From: Sva-25 sp037385685
GTDB lineage: Bacteria; Pseudomonadota; Gammaproteobacteria; Chromatiales; Chromatiaceae
Assembly: GCA_037385685.1 (NCBI GenBank)
Contig: JARRMW010000001.1
Span: 62,001-126,000 of the forward strand
Direction: 5' to 3'
DNA: 64,000 bases
Part shown: piece after piece, positions 50,302-58,876 of the stretch
Numbering within the stretch: position 1 is the stretch's first letter
Layout: each line of letters opens with the position of its first letter
The notes under the pieces: model-generated
Databases searched by the model: none
Told to the model about the DNA's origin: nothing
The model's input: only the letters and a program-made list of their open reading frames with translations
Translations under genes and position numbers: made by a program

Positions 50302-51642
50302 TCAGAGAATGTAACGTGTCAGGTCCTCGTTTTCAGCGAGTTGATTGAGGTGCTCGTTGACGTAGTCTTCATCAACCACAACCTTCTCGCCCTCGAGATC
50401 CGGTGCCTCGTAGGAAATTCTTTCCAGCAAACGCTCCATGACCGTGTGAAGCCGTCGCGCGCCGATATTCTCGGTACGCTCGTTGACATTCCAGGCAATC
50501 TCCGCGATGCGGCGAATGCCGCCTTCCGTGAATTCCAGCCCAACGCCCTCTGTCGCCATGAGTGCCTGGTACTGCTCGGTCAGTGACGCATCGGGTTCTG
50601 TCAGGATTCGTGTGAAATCATCGACGCTCAGGGCCTGGAGCTCCACGCGGATGGGCAAGCGGCCCTGGAGTTCGGGGATCAGGTCGGACGGCTTGGCAAG
50701 ATGGAAGGCCCCCGATGCAATAAAGAGAATGTGGTCAGTCCTGACCGTTCCATGCTTGGTCGAGACGGTGCATCCCTCGACGAGTGGCAACAGGTCACGC
50801 TGTACGCCCTCGCGTGAGACGTCGGCACCACCGCCTGAATAGTCGGAACGCGAACAGACCTTGTCGAGTTCATCGAGAAAGACAATGCCATGCTGCTCGA
50901 CAAGCTCGATGGCACGCAGCTTGAGATCTTCCTGATTGACGCGGCGCGCCGCTTCCTCGTCCTCGATGAGTTTGAGGGCATCCCTGATGCGCAACTTGCG
51001 CCGCTTCGTTCGGCCGCTGCCGATATTGGCGAACATTTCCTGCAACTGGCTCGTCATCTCTTCCATGCCCGGCGGCGTCATAATTTCGACGCCCATTTGC
51101 GGAGTAGTCACCTCGATCTCGATCTCCTTGTCATCGAGTTCCCCGCCACGCAGCTTGTAGCGAAACTTTGTTCGGGTTGCAGAATCCTCGGGAGTCTGCG
51201 CCTCATCCTCCCAGGAACTGACAGTCGGTCCCGGCAGGAGCGCATCCAGAACGCGCTCCTCCGCACTTTGGCGCGCAACATCGCGCACCTTTTCCATCTC
51301 GGTCTCGCGCAGCATCTTGATGGCCGAATCAGCCAATTCGCGGATAATGGAGTCGACCTCCTTCCCGACATAGCCAACCTCGGTGAACTTGGTTGCCTCG
51401 ACCTTGATAAAGGGCGCATCGGCGAGGTTCGCCAGGCGCCGTGCAATCTCGGTCTTGCCGACACCGGTGGGACCGATCATGAGGATATTCTTGGGCGTGA
51501 TCTCGTTTCGCAGCTGCTCATCGACTTGTGCACGGCGCCAGCGATTACGAAGCGCAATGGCGACGGCACGCTTGGCATCATGCTGGCCGATGATGTGCTT
51601 GTCGAGTTCCTGAACGATCTCGCGGGGAGTGATTTCAGCCAT
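50302..51642 (-). CDS. hslU: HslVU protease ATPase subunit
   Basis: HslU unfolds substrates and feeds them into HslV. The 446 residues have Walker A GPTGVGKTEIARRLA, the I domain (about 110-240), Walker B GIVFLDELDKV and the C-terminal ILTEPDASL region with the terminal ENEDLTRYIL that docks on HslV. The start overlaps the hslV stop as TGATG. Confidence 0.97.
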   Translation of the reverse strand: MAEITPREIVQELDKHIIGQHDAKRAVAIALRNRWRRAQVDEQLRNEITPKNILMIGPTGVGKTEIARRLANLADAPFIKVEATKFTEVGYVGKEVDSIIRELADSAIKMLRETEMEKVRDVARQSAEERVLDALLPGPTVSSWEDEAQTPEDSATRTKFRYKLRGGELDDKEIEIEVTTPQMGVEIMTPPGMEEMTSQLQEMFANIGSGRTKRRKLRIRDALKLIEDEEAARRVNQEDLKLRAIELVEQHGIVFLDELDKVCSRSDYSGGGADVSREGVQRDLLPLVEGCTVSTKHGTVRTDHILFIASGAFHLAKPSDLIPELQGRLPIRVELQALSVDDFTRILTEPDASLTEQYQALMATEGVGLEFTEGGIRRIAEIAWNVNERTENIGARRLHTVMERLLERISYEAPDLEGEKVVVDEDYVNEHLNQLAENEDLTRYIL

Positions 51643-52187
51643 CAGTCTTGAATTTCCAGTTCTTCGAGAACCAGGTTGTGGTTCGTGTAGACGCAGATAT
51701 CGGCAGCGATATTGAGCCCTTTCTCGACGATCTCGCGTGCCGAAAGGTCGCTGTTTTCGAGCAGGGCACGGGCTGCCGCCTGGGCATAGGAGCCACCCGA
51801 GCCGATTGCCATGAGGCTGTTCTCAGGCTCGATGACATCACCGTTGCCGGAGATGATCAATGAAGCCTCTCTGTCAGCAACACACAAGAGCGCCTCCAGA
51901 CGACGCAGCATGCGATCGGTGCGCCAGTCTTTTGCCATCTCGACAGCAGCACGTGTCAGGTGACCGCCATGCTTCTCGAGCTTGCCCTCGAAGCGCTCAA
52001 AGAGCGTGAAAGCATCGGCCGTGGCACCTGCAAAACCGGCCAGCACCTGATTCTTGTAGAGCCGGCGCACCTTGCGCGCGTTGCCTTTCATGACAGTTTG
52101 ACCAAGGGTCACCTGGCCGTCACCACCAACGACAACGCTGCCATTGCGACGCACGGAAAGTATCGTGGTTCCACGAAAATCTGTCAT
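51642..52187 (-). CDS. hslV: HslVU protease proteolytic subunit
   Basis: HslV is a threonine peptidase related to proteasome beta subunits. The 181 residues begin MTDFRGTTILSVRRNG; the catalytic Thr is Thr7, freed by removal of a short propeptide (E. coli loses only the Met). The rest matches the family, for example VMKGNARKVRRLY, GFAGATADAFTLFE and AIGSGGSYAQAAARALLEN. It starts one base after the upstream reductase stop. Confidence 0.97.
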   Translation of the reverse strand: MTDFRGTTILSVRRNGSVVVGGDGQVTLGQTVMKGNARKVRRLYKNQVLAGFAGATADAFTLFERFEGKLEKHGGHLTRAAVEMAKDWRTDRMLRRLEALLCVADREASLIISGNGDVIEPENSLMAIGSGGSYAQAAARALLENSDLSAREIVEKGLNIAADICVYTNHNLVLEELEIQD

Positions 52188-52188
52188 C

Positions 52189-53199
52189 TCACTTACCCCT
52201 GGGTGCGGCATACTCGAAAGCGTCCGAGTACATGTAGTCGCGGCTAAGCCCTTTTGCCTCGAACGCCTCGCTGGCCGAGTTGACCATGACGGGCGGACCG
52301 GCCATGTAGACATCATACTCCGGGATATTATCGATATCCCGCAGGACGGCGTCATGGACAAACCCGGTACGCCCCGTCCAGTCAGCATCCGGCTCAGAGA
52401 GCACGGGAACGAACCTGAAGTTGTCATGCTGCGCCATCCATTCCTCCGGCAAGTCCGGCAGGTAGAGGTCACGGCGCGAACGCACGCCCCAGTAGAGCGT
52501 CATCGGACGCCTGATGCCAGTGAAAAACGCATGTTCGAGCATGCCCTTGATTGGTGCGAAGCCGGTCCCACCCGCAATGAAGAGCATCGGACGATCCGAC
52601 TCCTCACGCAGCGTGAATGTCCCGAGCGGCGCCTCGATGCGCAGGACAGTTTTGTCTTTCAGGGAGTCGAAAACAAAATCGGTGAAGGTTCCACCCTCGA
52701 CATGACGGATATGCAATTCGATAAACTCGTCGTCATGTGGTGCATTGGCAATGGAGAAAGCACGGCGCTTGCCATTTTCCAGGAGGAATTCAAGATACTG
52801 TCCCGCGAGGAACTGCAGGCGCTGCGAATCAGGCAGCTTCAGCATCACGCGCATGACATCGTGAGCCAGTGGCTCGTGGAGGTGTACCTTGCATGGCATG
52901 ACCCGTGGCTCGATCTCTGCCGCACGCTCGAGAAGATGGGCTTTGATCAGCAGATCGCTGGTCGGAATAGCCTGGCAGATCAGCATGCCATCCTCATCAT
53001 CTGTCAATCCCGGCGGGTCACCGTGGGGATAGTGAAAACCGCCGGAGACAAGCTTCACCTGGCACGTCCCGCAATTCCCGCTGCGGCAGCCATAGGGGAG
53101 GATCACATTCTGCCGCAGCGCAGCATCGAGAATTGTCTCGTCCTCGCTGACCTCAAACGTCCTGCCCTGTGGCTGAACTGTGACCTGAAATTTATTCAT
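52189..53199 (-). CDS. 2Fe-2S ferredoxin-FAD reductase (glucoseen-reductase family)
   Basis: The 336 residues have an N-terminal plant-type 2Fe-2S domain with Cys38, Cys43, Cys46 (CRSGNCGTC) and Cys75, then an FAD-binding barrel (RAFSIANAPHD) and an NAD(P)-binding domain (LFIAGGTGFAPIKGM, YMAGPPVMV). The family is often annotated CDP-6-deoxy-delta-3,4-glucoseen reductase, a name that is probably too specific. ATG 53199 starts the family domain. The much longer open frame to 54060 is antisense to the SDR gene and not real. Confidence 0.88.
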   Translation of the reverse strand: MNKFQVTVQPQGRTFEVSEDETILDAALRQNVILPYGCRSGNCGTCQVKLVSGGFHYPHGDPPGLTDDEDGMLICQAIPTSDLLIKAHLLERAAEIEPRVMPCKVHLHEPLAHDVMRVMLKLPDSQRLQFLAGQYLEFLLENGKRRAFSIANAPHDDEFIELHIRHVEGGTFTDFVFDSLKDKTVLRIEAPLGTFTLREESDRPMLFIAGGTGFAPIKGMLEHAFFTGIRRPMTLYWGVRSRRDLYLPDLPEEWMAQHDNFRFVPVLSEPDADWTGRTGFVHDAVLRDIDNIPEYDVYMAGPPVMVNSASEAFEAKGLSRDYMYSDAFEYAAPRGK

Positions 53200-53262
53200 A
53201 AACTTGAATTGGCTATCTAAAACTGCGAGATTGTCCCGTATTTTCCTGTGTATTAAAACCTC

Positions 53263-54132
53263 ATGACCAGAATAGTAATCGCCGGCTGTGGCGATATCGG
53301 GCGACGCATTGCTTCTCTTGCGGCCGGCAAGGGGCTCGAAGTAACCGGGCTCGTGCGCAGTCGGGAAAGCTGCGATGCACTCGAACAGGCGGGACACACC
53401 TGCATACAGGTCGATTTTGCCCGTCCCCCGCTGCCACCTCTCGATGTCACTGATTGTGATCTGCTCTACCTTGCCCCGCCCCCTCGCAAAGGCGAGGCAG
53501 ATCCGCTGATCGGCAATTTTCTTGCGGCCATGCAGGGACTGCCACGCTGCTTTTTGTATCTCAGCACGACGGGTGTCTACGGCAATGCCGATGGTGGCTG
53601 GATTGATGAATCCTCGCCTCTCGATGCACAGGTGGACCGCGCCAGACGCCGCCTCGATGCCGAACGACAGGTCGCCGAAGCTGCGCGGGCGCAGGGCTTT
53701 GATTTCCTCATCATCCGCGTTCCGGGTATCTACGGGCCAGGACGGCTGCCGCTTGACAGGATCCGGGATCATCAACCCGTCCTGAAAGCAGAGATCGCAC
53801 CCTTTACGAACCGCATCCATGCAGACGACCTTGCGGCAGTCACACTGGACCTGCTCGAAACAGGCAAAAGCGGGGAAGTCTACAATGTCACAGACGGGCA
53901 CCCCTCGACCATGACCGACTATTTCACAAAGATTGCACGCTATGCCGGATTTGAACCCCCACCACAGATCGACATGCAAACAGCCCGGGAACAACTCAGT
54001 CCCGGCATGCTGAGCTACCTGCAGGAATCGCGCAAGATTTCGAACGCCAAGCTCATGCAAACGATCAGCACCAGCTTGCGTTTTCCGACGCTCGATGACG
54101 GACTCGAGGCGATTTTCGGCAAGCCGTCATGA
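53263..54132 (+). CDS. NAD-dependent epimerase/dehydratase-like protein
   Basis: The 289 residues have the Rossmann motif AGCGDIGRRI (7-16), a LVRSRES loop, YLSTTGVYG near 105 and RVPGIYGPGRLP, typical of extended SDR proteins such as E. coli YeeZ. The active site is not obvious and the substrate is unknown. It overlaps engB by four bases (ATGA). Confidence 0.85.
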   Translation: MTRIVIAGCGDIGRRIASLAAGKGLEVTGLVRSRESCDALEQAGHTCIQVDFARPPLPPLDVTDCDLLYLAPPPRKGEADPLIGNFLAAMQGLPRCFLYLSTTGVYGNADGGWIDESSPLDAQVDRARRRLDAERQVAEAARAQGFDFLIIRVPGIYGPGRLPLDRIRDHQPVLKAEIAPFTNRIHADDLAAVTLDLLETGKSGEVYNVTDGHPSTMTDYFTKIARYAGFEPPPQIDMQTAREQLSPGMLSYLQESRKISNAKLMQTISTSLRFPTLDDGLEAIFGKPS

Positions 54133-54737
54133 TCCCCTATTTTCATCGCGCCCGGTTTCTCATGAGTGCCGCTAAACTTTCACAGCTGCCTGACTGTGAG
54201 CAGGGCTACGAGGTTGCCTTCGCCGGACGATCCAATGCCGGCAAGTCGAGTGCCATCAACACGCTGACTCACCAGAAAGCACTCGCACGCACAAGCAAGA
54301 CACCCGGTCGAACGCAGCTGATTAACCTTTTTGCCCTGGATGACCACCGGCGTCTCGTAGACCTGCCTGGATACGGATTCGCGAAGGTTGCTGCACCGAT
54401 CCGTGACCAGTGGCGCGGGCTGCTCTCAACCTATATCGAGGAGCGCCGTTGCCTGAAGGGAGTGGTCGTCATGATGGATGTCCGCCATCCTCTGAAGGAA
54501 CTCGACCAGCAGATGCTCGCCTGGTGCAATCACATCGGACTGCCCGTTCACGTCCTTTTGACCAAGGCCGACAAACTCAAACGCGGGCCGGCGATGGCCT
54601 CACTGCACAAGGTGCGTAAATCCCTGAACGATACACCACAGAACAGTGCCCAGCTCTTCTCCTCTCTCAAGAAAACCGGTATCGACGAGGCTCATGAGAA
54701 GCTCGCCGGCTGGCTGAACCTGCACAGAGAAGATTGA
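54129..54737 (+). CDS. engB: Ribosome biogenesis GTP-binding protein
   Basis: EngB (YihA/YsxC) is an essential GTPase for assembly of the 50S subunit. The 202 residues have G1 GRSNAGKSS (33-41), the G2 segment TPGRTQ, G3 DLPGYGFAK and G4 TKAD. The N-terminal part before the G domain matches E. coli in length. Confidence 0.95.
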   Translation: MIPYFHRARFLMSAAKLSQLPDCEQGYEVAFAGRSNAGKSSAINTLTHQKALARTSKTPGRTQLINLFALDDHRRLVDLPGYGFAKVAAPIRDQWRGLLSTYIEERRCLKGVVVMMDVRHPLKELDQQMLAWCNHIGLPVHVLLTKADKLKRGPAMASLHKVRKSLNDTPQNSAQLFSSLKKTGIDEAHEKLAGWLNLHRED

Positions 54738-54845
54738 GCAATGCACATTACCCACCCGATTCAGGGGCAGAAGCAAGGGTGCAACCCTGTAAAAATGCCC
54801 TGTATCGCATAAAATGAGCAGATAACCCTTCATGGAGAGCAAACG

Positions 54846-55142
54846 ATGATGAAACTTGCCCGCACACTCCTGACCAGCATGCTCCTGCTTCCGGCCGGCA
54901 ATCTGCTTGCCGAAGAACTCCCCGGCAGCGCCGAAAACGGCCAGAAACTGCATGAGGAGCACTGCTCTCGCTGCCACGGTACCGAGGTCTACCTGCCCCC
55001 CATGCGTAAGATCGAGTCACTCGAACTCCTCAAGCAGCGTGCGACCGGCTGTAACAGCATGACCGGCGCGAACCTGTTTCCAGAGGATGTCGACGACATC
55101 GTGCATTACCTGAATACGGCTTTCTACAAATTCGAACAATAA
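54846..55142 (+). CDS. Small periplasmic cytochrome c
   Basis: The 98 residues have a signal peptide (about 1-22, ending LLAEE) and one heme motif CSRCH (40-44), with a likely Met ligand at MRK or MTG farther on. It probably carries electrons between the bc1 complex and an oxidase, but a direct link is not shown. ATG 54846 and 54849 are both possible. Confidence 0.9.
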   Translation: MMKLARTLLTSMLLLPAGNLLAEELPGSAENGQKLHEEHCSRCHGTEVYLPPMRKIESLELLKQRATGCNSMTGANLFPEDVDDIVHYLNTAFYKFEQ

Positions 55143-55152
55143 TCCCCGGCGC

Positions 55153-56151
55153 ATGTCACGCAGGCGTCTGACCCGGCAACAGAAAGCGCGTATCGCTGCC
55201 ATTCGGGAAAGACGCCTGCATCAGGCGCAATACGAGACTGACAACCTGCACGTCAGCCATGACGGGCCATCCCGCGAGGGGACTGTGGTGGTGCGTCACG
55301 GTCGCAGCCTGGTGATCGCTGATGAAGAGCGACATCTCGTCAACTGCCAGTTTCGCCAGAATCTCGGTGATATCGTCTGCGGCGACCACGTCATCTGGCA
55401 TAGCACCGGGGACGGGGACGGCGTTGTCACCGCCGTCAGGGAACGTACGACGCTGCTGTCACGCCCGGACTACGGCGGTCACGAGAAACCTCTCGCCGCA
55501 AACCTGACCCAGCTCGTCATCGTCGCAGCCCCCAGCCCTGCCCCGACCGGTTACCTGCTCGACCAATACCTGGCCGCAGCCGAGCACTTTGGTCTCAAGG
55601 CCATACTGGTACTCAACAAATCGGATCTGCTTGAAGACGTTGATCATGAATTGCTCCACAGGTTCGAAACCTATGCACGGATCGGCTACCCTGTGCTGCA
55701 TGTCAGTACGAAGCAGCACTCCGGCGAGGAGAACCTGAGAAGCTCCCTTAAGGATGAGAGCAGCATCCTCGTTGGTCAGTCCGGTGTTGGAAAATCGTCG
55801 CTTGTCAACATGCTGCTCCCTGATCTGGATGTCCAGACAGGAGCCTTGTCGAAGACCAGTGGCCTCGGCAAGCACACAACATCAAGTGCCATGCTCTACT
55901 TCCTGCCGCAGGGTGGAACCCTTATCGATTCTCCCGGGGTACGCAGTTTCAGGCTCCTCATCACTGAACGCGCAGAGCTCGAGCAGGGATTTCGTGAATT
56001 TGCCCCCTTCCTCGGTCACTGCCAGTTCAGCGACTGCCGCCATGAGCAAGAGCCCGGATGCGCACTGACGGAAGCAGTCGAATCGGGCAAAATAGCGGGC
56101 TGGAGACTCAACCATTTCCGCCTTATGGCGCAAGCACTCGGGAAGACGTGA
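55153..56151 (+). CDS. rsgA: Small ribosomal subunit biogenesis GTPase RsgA
   Basis: RsgA is a circularly permuted GTPase that helps late 30S maturation. The 332 residues have an OB fold, then NKSD (G4), VGQSGVGKSSLVN (G1), DSPGVRSF (G3) and a C-terminal zinc motif CQFSDCRHEQEPGC. The order G4-G1-G3 is diagnostic. Confidence 0.96.
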   Translation: MSRRRLTRQQKARIAAIRERRLHQAQYETDNLHVSHDGPSREGTVVVRHGRSLVIADEERHLVNCQFRQNLGDIVCGDHVIWHSTGDGDGVVTAVRERTTLLSRPDYGGHEKPLAANLTQLVIVAAPSPAPTGYLLDQYLAAAEHFGLKAILVLNKSDLLEDVDHELLHRFETYARIGYPVLHVSTKQHSGEENLRSSLKDESSILVGQSGVGKSSLVNMLLPDLDVQTGALSKTSGLGKHTTSSAMLYFLPQGGTLIDSPGVRSFRLLITERAELEQGFREFAPFLGHCQFSDCRHEQEPGCALTEAVESGKIAGWRLNHFRLMAQALGKT

Positions 56152-56615
56152 TGAATTACTGGCTCATGAAATCCGAACCGGATGTCTTCGGCATCGATCA
56201 CCTCATGAAAATGCCGAAAAAAACAGAGCACTGGGACGGTGTCCGCAACTACCAGGCGCGCAACATGATGCGCGACGAGATGAAGAAGGGAGACCTGGTC
56301 TTTTTCTACCACTCAAACTGTGACGAACCCGGGATCGTGGGCATCATGACCGTTGTGAAAGAGGGTTATCCCGACCACACCGCCTTCGATCCGAAACAGA
56401 AATACCATGATCCGAAGAGCGACCCGGAAAATCCCCGCTGGTACATGGTTGACGTCAAACACAAGCGCAAGCTCAAGCGGACCATCACGCTTGCTGAACT
56501 GAAGGAATACGCTGACACAGAGCTCAAGGACTGCCCGCTCGTACGCAAGGGCAATCGACTGTCGATCATGCCGCTGACCGAACGGCAGTGGGATTTCATT
56601 CTTTCTCTTGAATGA
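56151..56615 (+). CDS. EVE-domain protein
   Basis: EVE (PUA-like) domains bind modified bases. The 154 residues begin MNYWLMKSEPDVFGIDHL and include WDGVRNYQARNMMRDEMKKGDLVFFYHSNC, the typical signature, and end MPLTERQWDFILSL. It overlaps the rsgA stop by one base. Its nucleic acid target is unknown. Confidence 0.92.
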   Translation: MNYWLMKSEPDVFGIDHLMKMPKKTEHWDGVRNYQARNMMRDEMKKGDLVFFYHSNCDEPGIVGIMTVVKEGYPDHTAFDPKQKYHDPKSDPENPRWYMVDVKHKRKLKRTITLAELKEYADTELKDCPLVRKGNRLSIMPLTERQWDFILSLE

Positions 56616-56662
56616 TTTTCCGGACGGAGACCCGGAGCATTCGTTACTGCATGTGAGTTTTC

Positions 56663-57251
56663 TTGAATCGCTTCGCGATGTATTGATTGGATGCGCGCAT
56701 CGGCGCGCAGACCATATTTTGAAAGCGGCGGGTGCGCCGCGGCACCCTTCTTTCTTTTGCTTGCCCAAAAGAAAGAAGGCAAAGAAAAAGGCACCCTGCT
56801 AACGCGGCCTTCGGCTGCTCTGCGCTTCACGTCCCTGACAGGCGCTCGCCAACTCGCTTCGCTCAAACACGCCTCGCTTGTTTCCTGTCAGGAACTGCGA
56901 TGCTCGACGCGTTAGAAGGGGAATAATACCTGACTGTTCAACCTCATCTGCAGGAGTCGAGCCCTCTCGGCGAAGTATTCGCTAGCATTGCGGGCTTCTA
57001 CGGAAAGAGTGAAAAGAGCGCCAACTGCGACTGGGCGCCACCGAGTACCGCAGTGCACTGCGGAACAAGCGAAAAGGTGTCTGAGCGATCGGAGATCGCG
57101 AGTTCTTTTCGCGCCGCAGGTCGCGAGGAACGCAGGGAATCTGAAGGATGGCGTCCCGGAGCGAATGGTTTTGGTGACTTTTGCCGGAACAAAAGTCACT
57201 CGGGTGCGCGCCGACGCGCGCATCCAATCAATACATCGCGAAGCGATTCAA
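56663..57251 (+). repeat. MITE-like repeat, copy 1
   Basis: A 589-base noncoding element. Its ends, 56663-56708 and 57206-57251, are 46-base inverted repeats of each other with one mismatch. Inside are hairpins at 56747-56778 and 57174-57199. A second, inverted copy lies at 58877-59413. It has no coding frame of its own. It covers most of the 667-base gene-free gap from 56616 to 57282; I found nothing else there. Confidence 0.75.
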
Positions 57252-57282
57252 CAAACAGGGAAGCGGAAGAAAAAAGGGCCGG

Positions 57283-57561
57283 TTAATCCTTTTTCTTCTT
57301 CGAAATCGAAGAAATGGAGACGACATCGGCTGCCGGTTTCTCGTCGGTGTAATAGGGCCTTTCCTGCGGAATCCCCGCCTCGTCAGCCAGTTCACGTTCG
57401 CGTGTGGAGATGAGCCCCAGGCACTGGCGAATCTGCTGGATAGTCTCGTCAGAAAGCGGATGACGCAGACTGCGATGCTCGGGCGTCGTGTCCTTGATGA
57501 TATTGGCGAGCACCTTGCGCATCACCATCAGGATTTCACGTTCTTTGCTGGAATCACTCAT
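57283..57561 (-). CDS. Conserved hypothetical protein
   Basis: The 92-residue protein is helical and soluble, with REILMVMRKVLANIIKDTT and DETIQQIRQCLGLIS stretches, and ends in a KKKKD tail. I recognise no domain. ATG 57561 is the best start, though its ribosome site is weak. It follows the retropepsin gene on the same strand by 72 bases. Confidence 0.65.
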   Translation of the reverse strand: MSDSSKEREILMVMRKVLANIIKDTTPEHRSLRHPLSDETIQQIRQCLGLISTRERELADEAGIPQERPYYTDEKPAADVVSISSISKKKKD

Positions 57562-57633
57562 GGAAAAAATCTGTGGATAGAAATGACTGTGAAAGGATAC
57601 TCTGCGACAGGCAAGAAAAAAACCCGGCAAATC

Positions 57634-58140
57634 CTACTCCTGCCGGATCAACAGCTCCTCACCTCTCTGGATCAGCGTCAGTCGCTTCAGGAAACTCATG
57701 CCAAGCAGTGCTTCCTGGCCAAGCCCGGGCATGATGGTCGCCGGAACCCCGCTCATCTCGATGTTTCCCAGCGTGACCCTGTCGAGCATGGTATTCCAGC
57801 CATAGGCAGTGCCATTGGCAGTATTGACCATCACGCGAAAACCTTTCTCGAGACCGATACGCTCCGCAACCTCGCGACTAACCGCCACGTCAGTCGCACC
57901 AGTATCGATCAGGAAGACGACAGGCACATCATCGATCGCCCCGGTTGCGACATAGTGCCCGGCCCGATTCTGTTGCAAAAGCACCTCGGGGTTGCCGCCG
58001 GGATCAACCCGGCTGACAACCTGCACGTTCGGATTGTTAAGACGCTCGAGATAGCCGGATGCAAACCAGGTGAGCAGCAGCAGGAACAGGGCCCACGCGG
58101 CCAGCGTCATGCCCACACCAATGCGTTGATGGTTTCGCAT
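57634..58140 (-). CDS. Retropepsin-like aspartic protease
   Basis: The 168 residues have a membrane anchor (about 11-30) and one clan AA domain with the catalytic motif FLIDTGATDVAVS (Asp79) and the later LLGMSFL. Such proteins (TIGR02281-like) work as dimers, with one Asp from each. The substrate is unknown. It is the middle gene of the three between the two repeats. Confidence 0.88.
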   Translation of the reverse strand: MRNHQRIGVGMTLAAWALFLLLLTWFASGYLERLNNPNVQVVSRVDPGGNPEVLLQQNRAGHYVATGAIDDVPVVFLIDTGATDVAVSREVAERIGLEKGFRVMVNTANGTAYGWNTMLDRVTLGNIEMSGVPATIMPGLGQEALLGMSFLKRLTLIQRGEELLIRQE

Positions 58141-58204
58141 GGTTCTCTCGCACCGAAGCGCGAAATCGTATCGCTAGCAGAAAGGCCAGCGAATCTGCGG
58201 CCTG

Positions 58205-58807
58205 TCAGCGCTGACGATTGTTGCGCATAGCCTGACGGAAATAGCCCCGGTAATAGGCAATCGCGCTCTGTCCGCCGGCAACAATGTCATAGATCTTCCA
58301 GCCGTCGGATGTCAGGTGAACGCGGAAATCGATACGCCCCGGATACTGTCCCGGGTTGTTGATAAGCGCACTGATCGTCGTCCGATCGAAGCCATTGAAG
58401 CGTGGAGGAAGGTAAACGACATCCTGACCATTGTAACTCTTGAGCTTGTCCGCCATTGAGGCAAGGAACATCTGCTCCATTTTTTGCCTGAGCTTCACGC
58501 GCTGCTCTTTGCTCATACTGCGGTAGTAGCGCCCTGCCGCCGATTTCGCCATGTAGGAAAAATCAAAGGATGGCGCAATTTCGCTGGAAAGGAAGCTGGC
58601 CAGCGCCTCATCCTCATAATCCGTATGCAGGAAATCCAGCAGCTTGTCCATGCCGGCCTGCAGCACCAGGACCGGGTTATTTTCAAGCAGTTGATGCTGA
58701 GCAGGCTGCTGCTGGATGCCAGGGGGAGCATAGGGTCCCTTGGCAGCAATGGCTCCGGATGTGGCGAAAATCAGCAGACAACTGCTGACTGCGGCAATAA
58801 TTTTCAT
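58205..58807 (-). CDS. MlaC/Ttg2D-family periplasmic lipid carrier
   Basis: The 200 residues have a signal peptide (about 1-22) and the MlaC fold with FSYMAKSAAGRYYRSMSKEQR and DGWKIYDIVAGGQSAIAYYRGYF, the lines around the lipid pocket. Classic MlaC belongs to mlaFEDCB; none of those is here. ATG 58807 has a GGAGGAAG site. Confidence 0.9.
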   Translation of the reverse strand: MKIIAAVSSCLLIFATSGAIAAKGPYAPPGIQQQPAQHQLLENNPVLVLQAGMDKLLDFLHTDYEDEALASFLSSEIAPSFDFSYMAKSAAGRYYRSMSKEQRVKLRQKMEQMFLASMADKLKSYNGQDVVYLPPRFNGFDRTTISALINNPGQYPGRIDFRVHLTSDGWKIYDIVAGGQSAIAYYRGYFRQAMRNNRQR

Positions 58808-58876
58808 ACGCAATCTTCCTCCTCTGGTTGTGTCGTCATCTTAACTGATCGTTTTGTTTTGTCGAGGTTCCGGAGA

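Noticed and set aside
53200..54060. Upstream part of the long reductase frame
   Set aside because: It is antisense to the SDR gene, and the family domain starts at 53199.
56608..57413. Open frames within the repeat element
   Set aside because: They arise from the repeat sequence; none has a ribosome site or family resemblance.
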